Assembly: GCA_022457155.1 (NCBI GenBank)
Contig: JAJGOT010000479.1
Coordinates: 23,501 to 87,500 of the forward strand
Reading direction: 5' to 3'
DNA length: 64,000 bases
Source of the DNA: Cladopsammia gracilis
Lineage: Eukaryota; Cnidaria; Anthozoa; Scleractinia; Dendrophylliidae
Under the pieces are notes generated by a model. The model did no database searches. It saw only the letters and a program-made list of their open reading frames with translations, and was not told where the DNA came from. Within the stretch, counting starts at the first letter, position 1. Each line of letters starts with the position of its first letter. The position numbers and the translations under genes were made by a program. Shown piece by piece: positions 11,349 through 23,000 of this stretch.

Positions 11349-12197
11349 CTTGATGTTGTTTCAAAAGACATCTGTCTTGTAAGAAACTACATTCCGACTT
11401 TCATTGTACGGTCACCAAGCGACAAACTATGATCCGATAAATGCTCCAACAAAGACGAAACATGAGATGTTTAAATACAAATTTACTGCTAAAAATATAA
11501 TAAAGGCGATCATGCGTCCAGCATAGCTAATTTGTTGCAAATTTGTTCGACTTGTGCTGTGTTGTAATATTTTTGAGTCGCTAGGCGCGAAAATCATTTT
11601 TGTTTTTATTGTATTATGTTGGTGTTAGAAGCACCGGATTGGACAGAAATTATTTTATTTTGATTGTGCAATATATAAACATGGACAGTTTTTGTCAGCA
11701 CTGTGACGTGTCGGGGGGGGGGGGACTTCTGTATAAATGCCGGGGGTGGTGCTCGTCGGAAACTTTCCAAAAACTTTCTAAAAGGTAATAGAATCCAACC
11801 TCGTTCCCAGGGTCTCTCTTCTTCCCGCCCCCTGAGCAGACCCTGGGAACGAGGTTGAATAGAATCTCGTTTGATGAGCGTGACTCAAATGGAGTTTTAC
11901 CCCTAAGAGGTACCAATTCTAAGACATATGAACTGACGTTTTAATTTTTTCTGCACAATATCCGATCCTAAAAGGTACCGCGATAGCTCTAACGCTTAAC
12001 GGTGCAGTGGTCATTTTAGAGTTTAGCATCCTAAGCGGCACCAATGTACACATTTTAACCCCTAAAAGGTACGACGAACACCCCCGTCATTTCTATATGG
12101 GAGTCCCCCCCCGGTTGTACAACCCTGGAAAAGAAAGACTGTGCGTTTTAAAATATTGGATGAACAAATGTAGTTTCGCTACCCTGAATCAGCCTTG
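9634..12197. repeat. Right unit of the kelch-like segmental duplication
   Basis: This partner of 1-2540 is colinear and in the same orientation. It differs by point changes, by lacking the 4-bp BTB insertion, and by a 62-bp foldback insertion at 11796-11857. Homology is lost downstream of about 12197. Confidence 0.9.
11796..11857. mobile_element. 62-bp foldback element with perfect 9-bp target duplication
   Basis: The element starts CAACCTCGTTCCCAGGGTCT and ends with its reverse complement. AATAGAATC stands immediately on both sides (11787-11795 and 11858-11866). The paralogous site near 2177-2196 in the left duplicated unit has a single AACTAGAATC and no element, so it is an empty site. Insertion therefore followed the duplication, or the left copy lost it precisely. 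The same terminal motif recurs at 15537-15553. Confidence 0.9.
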
Positions 12198-13014
12198 CTG
12201 TTTTATTAAACCGTTTCGTTATTTTATAGGTGCTTCTATTTCTTTACTGGTTTTCCCTACTCGTTTTCAGACATACATGTTCCCCTCTTTTCAAGCCAAA
12301 ATGACATCTATACCCAGTTTTCGAGTAGAAGGCAAACATAGCCATTTTAATACCTTAAGTGCCTAGCCTGCGAGTAATGTAAGGATTCTGTAGCTAAAAT
12401 TCTAACTCTTTGGAGATTCCCCGGGGGGGGAGGGAAACCGAAAAACCGGATTATGGCAGGCAGAAAATGAAATTACTATTTTAGTGTTTTTTGAGAAGGA
12501 AGGGAAATCTCTGCGCGCCAGTTTTTACAGTCGATCTTACTTTTTAGACAACGCTTTAGTCTGATTAGTATGTCAGTACATTGCACTTTACTGACCTAAA
12601 TAAAATTAAATAAACTGAAATAAATACCTTGTAAAGTGTCACAAAAAAGCTTTCTTATGATGAATACCAGCGATAAGCGATCGAAAGGTCGCGACCTACA
12701 TGTAAAGTGACTACATCGTGAGACAAACGAAAAAGAAAGCTATCATTTGGAAGCACCACGATGAATCATATTTCTCATAACATGCTATTAAAGTCTCATT
12801 AATGGCCTCCGTACATTTCCTGTAGTACTAATAAGAAGTTGCTCTTTCATCAAGGGAAACATTTCGTTTTAACTCAGTTAACTGTTTAGTTTAATACTGC
12901 TCTTGCGCGTCTAGCTTTAATAGCGTATATATATTTTTTTATCTAACACTAATTATTCTTTTATGCTCATGTGTAAATATTCAGCTGTTAGTTTCCTCTT
13001 CATTTCTCTTTCAG
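12198..13014. other. Intergenic or intronic stretch upstream of the 13015 exon
   Basis: No coding segment recognised. A pyrimidine tract followed by TTTCAG at 13008-13014 is the splice acceptor of the following exon, so at least the distal part should be intron. The upstream exon must end in phase 1 and was not located. It may lie here or further upstream. Confidence 0.4.
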
Positions 13015-15195
13015 CGGAAGAACAACTATCAAAGCTCTGCCCTTGCGGGAATTGTAATGCATTTGATCGGAATTGCTCACGGGATTTCTCGGGTGTTCGG
13101 GACGAGGCTACTGGCAAAGAAGGATGTGTACTTCTTTCCAGTTGGTTGCCTGATGAAATCGAAGTCCTTTCAGGAGTTGAATTATGTGAGGATCTCAGCA
13201 AACGATATGGTACAGTGGATTTTACTTACTCTTCTCTCAAGGTAAGCGAGAAAACAAAGCTACAATGTCAGGAGCCTATGCAGGCTCCTGACAATGGTTT
13301 TAACCATTTGGGACACTTAAGATGCTGATAAGTGGCTAACTTAGAATTTTTTGAGTTTCCCCCACGAATCCGACAAGAAAAAAAAATAGTGTAGCAGAAA
13401 GTCAGTGGGTGCTTAAATGGAGTGAAGTAACCTGCATAGGACGGAAGCGGGAATTCTTTTAATGGGCGAGAAGGGTCGAACCTTTTAAGTGAGATTTTTT
13501 TTCTACTAGCAAAACTAGTATGGTCTCTGAAAATAAGGTAAAAATACCTAAATAATATACTGTTAATTTTGTGGTCTTCCTTGCCGTTGTCCTGTTGTTT
13601 CTTTGGCGGCTCGGGGTTGTCAGGCAAGACGTTGTTATCGCCAGTCATGTTACCGGTAGTCTTAGAGGTCGAGGGCCTCTTGAGAAAAGCGGTTATTTTA
13701 GAAATAAATTCTACAACAAAATTGGCTCACAAAGCGTGAAATACATTCTCTTCTGTCACGTTGCTGATTCCAACAAAATGTGAATGCGTTGATAAAGTGT
13801 GCACAGGTTCTGTGTAAAACCACGCTTATCTTTTCCCGAAGATGACATTAGATGATGTCTGAATTTTTGCCACAAAATTCTCCAAGAACATCCACTTTTA
13901 CCCTCCAACTTTTAATTGAGAAATGCTTACATACTAGAAAAAGTTTGCTAGAGAATATTTTTCAGACCCGCAACTTTCAAAAACCACTCGCATTTTGCGA
14001 GTTTGCGAGTGTTAATTTCGAGCCCTGCGAGAAGAAAAACCTGTATAGCTTTAAGAGTCTTCCACTCGGCTCCAACTATAGAAAAACGTTTTGAAGAGTT
14101 GAAGAGTTAACGCAACGCTTCTCTCAACTAAACGTTGCGTGACGACCCAAATAACGTCCGTGCGTGACAGTCACTTTTGTGATGCGCGAGTCACGCAAGC
14201 GAGCATGGGTAGAAAGAAAGAAACTTGTTTTTTCTTTCTCCCAGCCCCAGCGTAATTCGCGCTCCACTCTCGTTCGTTGTTCGCCCTTCAAGCTCGTGCT
14301 CTGCAAAAGCGCCTGTTACGCAGGTTTATGGTTTTGTGAAAGAATCTATATTTCTTTCGCGAACGCCCCTAGCAGATGAGATGAGAAAAATAACAGCAGG
14401 GCAGGAGACTAGCCGCGATGCTGATAAGGGTTTCTTCTTTTTTCTGCTGTTTTCTCAGGAGCTACACGAGCTCGTTCAGCTCCACCATGAAACTCAGCTG
14501 CTGTGTTTTCAGTTGCACGTGAAGGAATCTGCCGGCGAAATGTTGCTGCCACTCTTGGAGAAGCTGGACCCTTCGGACAGGTGAGATAAAATCGAAAATT
14601 AATTAGTGTACGCACAGTCCAACCATGTTGAAGCATAAAAGAAGGGCACGTCTGAGTAACAAGCTGGGAAATGCCATACTGATGACGTTTACTACACTGA
14701 ACTGACTATTGTCCCGATAGTTTGGTCACCAGTAAACTTTAGAGCTGTTTAAGCTATCCAGATTTGGGTAGTTAAATTGTTTCTTTCACATAAAATGCAG
14801 AGAGGCTTCAAAAAAGCTTGTCTCAAGTGTTACATTTACAAACAGACGTAACTGTCAACCATAATCTGTTTTCTTTTTCTGATTTTTGTCCCTTCTCTTA
14901 ACTCTCTTTGCCCTTCGTCTCTTCTTTTCTCTTCGTTTTTCTTCTTTCCTTCTCTTCCCTCTTTATTTCTTTTCTTCTCACCTCATTTCAACATACTGTA
15001 TTTCTGTTTTCGTGTTTTGAATGCCGTCTATCATTTATCCAGGTTTTTTTATTCTGAATCCTTTAAGTTCATTCACAATTCAGTTTAAGCAATCTTTCCC
15101 TTTTCAGTGCATTTGTACCTCTGTATCGTTTAATACATGGACTTCTTTGTGGAAGCGGCAAGGTGTTTCCAGCCATGGTGCTTAATAACTTGTGA
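13015..15195 (+). CDS. Last three exons (13015-13241, 14459-14580, 15108-15195) of a gene of unknown family
   Basis: Three exons are bounded by consensus sites: TTTCAG/ and /GTAAGC, TTCTCAG/ and /GTGAGA, and TTTTCAG/ with stop TGA at 15193. Their phases match: the first starts in phase 1 and ends in phase 0, the second ends in phase 2, and the third completes the codon. Together they give a 144-residue C-terminus with no internal stop. The first exon holds a cysteine cluster (LCPCGNCNAFDRNC) and SSWLPDEIEVLSGVELCEDL. The second is a helical, histidine/leucine-rich stretch (ELHELVQLHHETQLLCFQLH). The third ends GLLCGSGKVFPAMVLNNL. No family recognised. Phase agreement and the downstream poly(A) signal make a real gene likely. 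The 5' part is unknown. Confidence 0.65.
13469..14027 (-). mobile_element. hAT-like deletion derivative inside the intron 13242-14458
   Basis: The right edge reads, on the minus strand, CAGGGCTCGAAATTAACAC, a typical hAT-like terminus. The left edge carries a degenerate AAGGGTCGAAC. Inside, on the minus strand, a protein-like stretch at about 13540-13745 reads ITAFLKRPSTSKTTGN and LPDNPEPPKKQQDN. This resembles the N-terminal exon of hAT/ZMYM-type transposases, and it ends at a GTATAT that could be a donor. The same element family occurs at 46170-47012. It is non-autonomous, and no catalytic domain is present. Confidence 0.55.
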
Positions 15196-15328
15196 GCCGA
15201 AGCTTTTGAAGAAAACGACAGCAATATTACGGATGCAAGCCTTCTTAGAACCATGTTCCTAGGGTACTACGCACCATCAGCACCTACGTGTTATTGGACG
15301 AGTTGAAATATTGATTCCAATAAGAGGC

Positions 15329-15334
15329 AATAAA
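15329..15334 (+). terminator. Poly(A) signal AATAAA for the 13015-15195 gene
   Basis: An AATAAA hexamer lies 134 bases after the TGA at 15193-15195, at a plausible distance for the transcript 3' end. Confidence 0.55.
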
Positions 15335-15496
15335 ATATCTGACCTGATTTTAACCCTGTATTGTTTTGCCGTGTATTTAACTGTCACGGGTTAATGTGTT
15401 AACATTGGCAGAGTATGGCTGCTGGCGATTCACTCATGTCAAAACCAACTACATGTAATCATGTCACCAGTCACAAGAACAAGCAACCACGCCCTC

Positions 15497-15553
15497 AGGG
15501 CTTTTCCCTTTTTTAATTTTTTTTAAAAGGGGAAATCCCTGGGAACGAGGTTG
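15497..15553. repeat. Second copy of the CCTGGGAACGAGGTTG terminal motif
   Basis: TCCCTGGGAACGAGGTTG at 15537-15553 matches the end of the 62-bp foldback at 11796-11857. It is preceded by an imperfect palindrome (AGGGCTTTTCCC and complementary GGGGAAATCCCT). It is probably a related but different or truncated element. Confidence 0.5.
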
Positions 15554-15755
15554 AGGCAGAATTTCCTCTTTCCTTTCCTTAACTGGCTTAAATGCTAGGC
15601 TATCCTCTCATTCTCCAAAAGAAAAGTTAACGAGGAAAAGCTAGAGTAAAATGCTCGAGGTTATATCTTTAACAAACTGAACTGAGGTCAAAACAAGGAG
15701 CTGTTATTCCTCCATCAAGTGGCCACATATCCATGGTTACCCACTGTAAACCCTG

Positions 15756-15996
15756 GCGTGCGTTTCTCGAAGCTACCGAAGACTTTTCGGGCCCGAAAGC
15801 AATTTTTTAAATGTAGTTTCTAACGAAAGGCGTTGAACTTTTTAGCCCACAAATCAGCTAAAGTTGTGTAGTAAACGTAAGATTTCATTGCTTAGCTTTT
15901 AAATTCAACAAAACGGAATCTTTATTGGTAAACATTCTGCGCGTAACACAGCTTTTCGGGTCCGAAAAGTTTTCGGGACTTTCCAGAAACGCACGT
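15756..15996. mobile_element. MITE with CGTTTCTCGAA / CGGGCCCGAAA ends (copy 1)
   Basis: Inverted ends: GCGTGCGTTTCTCGAAG on the left and TTCCAGAAACGCACG on the right, each followed inward by a CTTTTCGGG(C/T)CCGAAA motif. A second copy with the same layout lies at 35416-35650. Both contain the CTTAGCTTT and CAACAAAA interior motifs. Non-coding. Confidence 0.7.
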
Positions 15997-16838
15997 CTGG
16001 AGCGGAAAACGTCAACGCATGGTATCGGATCAAAACTGCATTGAGAACTGGGAGGAAGCACCCTTGGCTTCTTCTTCAAAAGAAACATAAAGAAGGGAAA
16101 AATGAACGTACTGAAAAGGTAAAGAAGACAAAAAGGAAAACCACGGATACTATGGCCACCAGAAAAGGAGGAATGACAGCTTCACTCAGATAAACCGGGA
16201 GGAGAGTTTTACCTCTGTTTCAAACCACATTCAAGCTAAACTGGTACCAAGAGAGAAACAACGAACAAGAGAGAAAACAGAACAAAAACAGACCCCCGGT
16301 CATCAATGACAAACAGCACTCAGTAAAAGGCGCACAGTAATATTTCAATCAAAATCCCAAGCGGCTACAGTGCACGAAAAACACCACTAATCCGAAGTGC
16401 TATGAAAATCAAAATTGAGAAAACACCACCGGGGCCATAAACACAAGAAAACGCCTGTGTGTAAATTTAAAAGTCAAAGCCCGTTTATAAACTACAAACA
16501 AAAAACTGTCCCTGCCAGGCTAAAATGAGCACTTCGTAACTCTGAAATCTTGACGGCAGTTCCTAATTAGTCGCCATGAAAACTTGACGTTAGCTTGGAA
16601 ATTATCATTTGAATGACAAGATCACAACTTCAGAACAAAGTAATATGTCTCCCGAACGTTATACATACATACATACGTACACGTACTCCTACCTAAATTG
16701 TCTGGGCGTATAGACACAGTAAACCTTACACGGCGATTGTGCAAAAACACACATTTTGGCGAGCAGTAGCCTTACTACCGAGGCGTATACCCGTCAAATT
16801 TAGCGGTGGCAAAACCGCCCAGGCACATATTCTTCGAT
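15997..16838. other. Intergenic stretch, nothing recognised
   Basis: Purine-rich on the plus strand, with a short CATA repeat near 16660-16680. No open frame with protein-like composition and no element ends were seen. Confidence 0.4.
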
Positions 16839-16839
16839 T

Positions 16840-17235
16840 TACAAAGCTTTCGTGCGGTGGCCGTATCGCTAACGCACGTATTCGCCGAGTTACAAAACTC
16901 TTGTGCGGTTGCCGTACCACGCACGCACAAATTCTGTGAGTTAGAAAACTCTTGTGCGGTGGCCGTACCACTCACGCACATATAGTCTGAGTTGCAAAAC
17001 TTTCGTGCGTTGGCGGTACCACTCGCGCACATTCTCATAACAACCCTTAGAAAATAATTGGACAATTATAACCTCCTGTAATAACAAAATAAGTGCGATG
17101 GCCGTACCACTCTCGCACATATACCTTCAGTTAGAAAACTCTTATGCGGTGGCCGTACTACTCACGCATATATAGTGTGTGTTACAAAACTTTCGTGCGG
17201 TGGCCGTACCACTCTCGCACATATTTTATAAACAT
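16840..17235. repeat. 51-bp minisatellite, about seven units
   Basis: The core GTGCGGTGGCCGTACCACTC begins at 16852, 16903, 16954, 17005, 17093, 17144 and 17195. The spacing is exactly 51 bp except for one 88-bp interval containing unrelated AT-rich sequence. Each unit has an imperfect dyad (GTGCG and CGCAC flanking the core) followed by ATATAG..GAGTTACAAAACT. Because 51 is divisible by three, a minus-strand frame at 16775-17065 reads as 17-residue repeats (CVSGTATAQEF). It has no good start context or neighbours, so a coding role is not supported. Confidence 0.85.
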
Positions 17236-17257
17236 ACAAGACGCTGTGGGAGCGTAT

Positions 17258-19003
17258 ACTTGGGCGTCGATGTATTAGGCATATTGGAGAGTAATTGTCT
17301 TGGGAATCTGCATGCACGTTATTTCACGGTTTGATGATAGGGAGTATTCGGATAGTGTGAGCAGTCTAACAAAGAAGCGCGTTAACCGTCTAAAACAAGA
17401 AGACACAGTACACTTAGCGTGCGAGATCGCACGCAAATTATTAAAGTAGCGTGTCCACTGTGTCAAAAGACGAGTACATACTGAAAAATACAAATCGATG
17501 CCTACTTTGTACTTACCGTTGAAAAAAAAAAAGGCCGTATGTCAGAGTTTCCCGATGGTTGTTATTGGTTTTAGCTAAATCTTGTAACTAGCTGGTCTGT
17601 GTTTCCGACACTTTTGAAGTGAATGCAAATGTAGCCGCAAAGTGGCTTTTCGAAGCCATGATGTAATTGCCTGGTCCGGCCCGAGGTCAAAACAACTTTT
17701 CCAATTGAAAGTTTTGCTGGAAGTATTCCCGCCGTTATTGTAATAAAGTTTGAATGAAACATAAATTTAATCAAAGTTAACGACAGAAGTGATAATTTAG
17801 GAGGAGAGAAACAGATTTAGCCCTTTGAAATATATTTTTTCAGTTGAGGTAAAAATGTTGCAATTTGCATAATGTGAAAGTAATTTGAAACCTTTCCAGT
17901 AACGCATAACGCAGCTGTTTCATAAAACATCTCGCAATCAGACACACGAAAATATATCCAGTTTTTATTCCTCTGTATCCGAAACACAGAAAAGAAAATT
18001 AAATGAAAAAGTGATCGCTTTAAGGTTATTTTCGCCCGAGAAACTAACTAGCTAGCGGAAGCAAAACTCGCAAGAAACGTCTCGCAAGACACCGCGTGCA
18101 TTGTTTACATCTTCTCTCGGCGGTGAATTTTTGCACCCAAAGTTTCAGTTGGCTGTTCTGTTCCTTCAACTTCACGAAATCAAAATTAATGAAAAGCAAA
18201 CAACCGAAAGAAATGAAATTAATTGGGATTCCTACCACGCTTATATTTCTTCCTTCGCTGTCCACTGTTCACTTCTTATTAAATAAGCGCTACGTATGTA
18301 TTCGTCTAAATTATCTTCTTCATGTTCGTTTAAACATGTTTTAGCGGGTTTCCGTCATGAAGGTATCGTAGAATTAAATCGCGAGTGCCAAATACTTTCG
18401 CAGTGTCTTCTTGAGTAATTTCCTTACGCATGTTGAATATGAAACTGTTAGATGCAACAGAGAAAACACAACTCGCACTTTGTGACGTTCGCCTCGCATC
18501 AACAAACAGGTGTATTCCACTGCGGTCAAACGAGAGAAATTTGCAAACGTTAATCAAAGTACTTCAAAGTTAAGGTTGTCATTTTTACTGTTTATTAAAA
18601 GTTTCATATATTAACAATACACTGTCAACTCACTAAACGTTTTGAAAGTTTACTAAAAAAGTTCTAAGCGTTTGAAAACTATGAACCGCAGAACTGTCGG
18701 CGCCATTTGCCAACACAATTTTGCTCAGGCACGAAGCGTTTTGATCAGTTTTCAACGATCGAAAAAAGCTCGTTATTTTGAGCCGGAAAGATGAAAAGAT
18801 AGTTACATAAACTAATTATTTTATACATCCTTGCCCACGTTTCCACTTAATACTAAATGAATCCCACCAAATAAAACGAAAAACGCCTCGGACGTGTGAT
18901 CGCGGTGAAGGTTTGAACAATCCCGCCATCCCCAGAGTTGCGCAATACTGCACATTTGTGGACGACCAAACTGCATTTTAATACTTGGTCGCTACGCCCA
19001 AGT
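17258..19003 (-). mobile_element. ~1.75-kb non-autonomous element, copy 1 (inverted relative to 32636-34343)
   Basis: The segment matches the reverse complement of 32636-34343 along its whole length, with small indels (for example about 28 bp retained here near 18150-18180). The outer ends are inverted ACTTGGGCGT/ACGCCCAAGT. One end also forms a hairpin (ACTTGG..CCAAGT). Homology continues about 20 bp beyond the left end (ACGCTGTGGGAGCGTAT), so the true boundary may be near 17237. Short open frames inside look like shadows. No transposase was recognised. Class unresolved. Confidence 0.7.
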
Positions 19004-20053
19004 AAAAAGCCTATCTGGGCGCGCATGAAAACCACGGAAACACAAAACCAGAGCAAATGAATAAACGACAAAAATCACGAAAACAGGACAAATTACCACA
19101 AGCGATGGAGCAACATGCACAGCGTCAGGATTCCCACGGGAGTCTTCAGCGGGATGAGCATTTTGAACCCAGTGAAACTGCGACCGGGGCGTTTTGCACA
19201 GACACATCTCTTCTACTTTGTTTACATATTAGGCACGTACATAAATCTGGTGTTGGACAGGCGGCGGTGGTTCAGCCGTGATGCGTGCACAGCGTATAGG
19301 AGAAAAATCGCTGGCCACACTCGGCCGTGTTTTCACGAGCGATTTTTCAAGTCGCTGAGCGAGTGACAGTCGGAAATCTCGTGAAAACAGTTGCTTGTCC
19401 AACTCGCTTAAAGTTAAGCGAGTCGGCGAACTACAATAGAATTCTCATTAAATTTAAGCCACCAAACCAGGTCGCTTAAGCTTGTCGGCAATTAAACAAC
19501 AAAGAAGGGCATTGTATTGTCGTTCTTTTGTGTTCTAATTTTCTATTGTTTTAACAAAAGAAAATATATCGCGCATGGTATAAGAAAAATGAATAAAGTT
19601 CTGTCCGTGAAAACGCATAATTTTTTTAAGCTGCTTAACGCGGTCAGTAAACAAATTACCTACAGGAATGTTAAGCGAGAAAAACCGCCTCGTGAAAACA
19701 CAGCCTCTGAGATGTTGTTCGACAAATGCACACAATACAAAGAATGGTGGTAATATATACAACGGGATATCCATTGTTATGGAAATATTCTTGCTTTATT
19801 TTCGGTACTGAGAATAGAAAGTGGAACTCGCTAGTCTCGGCTCCCCACCACCCCCCTCCCTATTCATTATTTTGTCCTTTTGCCCCAGACCCACGCTTGA
19901 GATTGCGCAAAATCCTTCCCTGGCCAGGCAGCACAGGCCGGCCATGCAAGATGGCGGGAGGACGAGTTTGTTGGTAACGTTAGCCGGGTTAGTAGGCTTA
20001 CTTGTCCGTAACAAGTGTTGTTTGCGGTATCTATCTCATTCTCGTTTCCAGTA
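19004..20053. other. Intergenic DNA upstream of INTS15
   Basis: No gene recognised. The part nearest 20054 is presumably the INTS15 promoter and 5' UTR. A TTTCCAG at 20045-20051 directly before the start codon could be a 5' UTR splice acceptor. No TATA box was evident. Confidence 0.35.
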
Positions 20054-23000
20054 ATGAATGACTATGAGGAAGATACTTGGAGTAAGTAATACTAATCCTG
20101 CAGCTATCTTAATTTAAGTTTAATTAACTAATGCGAATTTTGCCGCAAAGGCTAAACTACAGAATACAGGGCTCCTTTTTAACGTATACCACTCGTTTGC
20201 TCTCCACTGCCGAGCCAAACGAGCCACCAAATACATGGACCCAATACCTTAGCGAGTATATCATTTATTTCTCGTTCTTTAATCCACTGCCGAGCCAAAT
20301 GAGCCACTAAATACATAAACCCCACACTGTAGCGAGCACATTTATTATTTATTTACTCGTTATTCTTGGTTTGCACATGACGGCGGCCATGTTGGAGGAC
20401 ACCTACAAAAGAATTTTGATGAACTTCTTTTGTTCTGGCACCAACATGGCCGCCATGGCCTTTGTCATTTGAGTCCCACAGGACTGAAGGTCGCGTGATT
20501 GCAAACCATCAATTTACTCCACTGCCGATAATCTATGAACAATCGATCATCCAGGTTTGTGCGATTATCAATTCAAATCAATATCAATCGATTATATTAA
20601 AAAAAAAATTGGCATCGATTGTCATCGATATTCATCTATTGGTTATCATTGTTGCTAGGTTTTATTTTCAGTCAAGATTTCCAAAGCACAGTCTCTTGAT
20701 GCATTTTAATGATGAAAACAATGACATAGTGAAGGACATTTGGCAGAAGATCAAGTTTTTATACAACACAGATAATCAGCATAACTGAATAAAGTTGCAC
20801 AGCATTCACATGCGTCTTGTCTCTTCTCATTTCCTGTCCTTCCTTGGGTGGTAATAGGTACAACATAAATGTTGCTTACCTTCACATTTATAGCCTCTTT
20901 ATTTGCTCTGGTTGAGGGTGAATTTTCTAATGTTTTCCCACTTAATTTGTTTTGTACCATAGCTGTGCATTATAGAACTGATTCATAATGGTCTAGCCAG
21001 CAGGAAGAAACATGAAAATATTCCCAAATAAAGCTTGCCTACCTTTATCTCGATGTTGCTTTGTTTGGCCTGGCTGGTCTAAATGCCATTTTGTTCCTTT
21101 TTCCACTTGGAATAGTAGAATATTTAATTTTACCCTTTCTTGATTGACTTCCAGTTTTAAAATGAACTTCATATAGTTTGCCTGGGCTGCCTTTGTTGCT
21201 GCTAAAACATTTTAAGGTCTTCTTTGAGCTAGTGCACTGAATATATAAAACATTTTTTTTTTCTTTTGTAGACATTGCATCATGGAAAGCAGACATCCCA
21301 GGCAAAGTGTCCTATGTCAAGCATGCACTGAGTTGTTCTCAGTTTCCAGAATGCAGCAGGAATGTTATTCATATGTTAGAGAAATACTTCAAAGCATATG
21401 CACCAGACACTCCTCCTAACCCTGGACTTTATTTATCGGCCTTTCTTGATGATGTAATCGACCTGTACCTGTTTTACGGCAAGGAATCAGGGGCTAAACC
21501 ATTGTCAGCCATTCAGGAGCTTCAGCTTTTAGAAGTAATCTGTTCTTGTTTTCAAGATCAACCATCTGACACTGTTAGATGTGGAGTGTTTTATTTATTG
21601 TTTGGAATATCAAGTCAAGACATAAAAGATGGAAAGGTACGTGTCGAAACACTCATTGCCAGGACACATTCACTTTTTAACTATTAATCCAACTTCCTTT
21701 AGGCAGGTACAAAAGTCGGAACGGATCAACTCGGATCGGATCGGACCAGATCCAGTCCAGGTCGGATCAACTCGGATCGACCCGGATCAACTCGGATCAT
21801 AAAAAAAAATGAAATGAGAGAAAATAAAAATTTTACCCAATTGTAGGTTAAAATTCCTTTCAGAAATAGGCCAAAATCAAGTAAGTTTTGCAATGTTTAG
21901 AGCTCCGTGGCATTCACCCGCCATTTTGTTTACTAGTGCCAGTTCCTCTCGGATCAGGTTACAAACCGGCCTGGTTTCGTTACACCCAGCTGAAGATCTA
22001 AGTCGGTTCTCAAAAGTGACTTAAGTATGGTTTCCACCTCGATACTCCCCACCAAATAAATTCATGTTGACTCAGGGTTAGTTCGACGGTAAAGAAACTT
22101 CCTTTTCCCTACGCAACCAAGAGTTCTATCAACTTGTGACAAAATGCAACAGTGCCTGCTGTAAAACAAAAAAATATATATGAACATTCTGAGTTACAGA
22201 AACTATAATTTTCTTGAAATTAAGCATTTTCATTGAGAAAGATGGCCCAAATTTTACCTTCCTCGCCTTCAGCTGGGTCCATGTTTATATGATCGATTGA
22301 TGGAGCGTGTAACGAAACCTTCGTAACCTGATCTGAGAGGAACTGGCACTAGTAAACAAAATAGCGGGTGAACGCCACGGAGCTCTAAACGTTGCAAAGC
22401 TTACTTGATTTGGCCTATTTCTGAGAGGAATTTTAACCTACAATTGGGTAAAATTTTTATTTTTTCTCAATTCATTTTTATTTTTATGATCCGAGTCGAT
22501 CCGGGTCGATCCAAGTTGATCCGACCCGGGTCCGATCCGAGTTGATCCGTTCCGACTTTTGTACCTGCCTAACTTCCTTTTACTTAAAAACGTAAAGTTA
22601 TTTTACTGTGTTAATTAGGACCTAAGAAAGATCACAGAACTGCATGTCAAAAATATTATGTACTTACATGTATTGACTGAGTGCGAGGGCCAGATGGGAA
22701 AATATTTGGCTCTTGGTCATAGTGTACAGACTGAGTGCAGCAAGCAAGAAAGGTCCATGAACCATGACCAAGAGCCAAATATTTTCCTATCCAGTCCAAC
22801 CTAGCTTAGTCAATAAGTATTTTATCATATGATAAAATTGAACCAAGGTCAAGTCATCGATCATTTTATGCTAAAATCATCATAAGTACACATCAGGTAA
22901 TTATTTTAAGAAAAAAGATGATGCATTCAAATGCGTTGTCTTTTTTCTTTAAATTATAGCCAGTAAATTTAAATTAAAAGTCTAAACTAAAAGTCTAAAT

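Noticed and set aside
16775..17065. 96-codon minus-strand ORF of 17-residue repeats
   Set aside because: It is the direct consequence of a 51-bp minisatellite period divisible by three. No start context, splice sites or neighbouring exons support translation.
16840..17235. Possible CRISPR-like array because of regular repeats with a dyad
   Set aside because: Repeats are contiguous 51-bp units without unique spacers, and the window is eukaryotic with spliced genes.
20462..20788. 108-codon ORF in INTS15 intron 1
   Set aside because: No recognisable domain, does not start at ATG context of note, and is flanked by two well-supported INTS15 exons.
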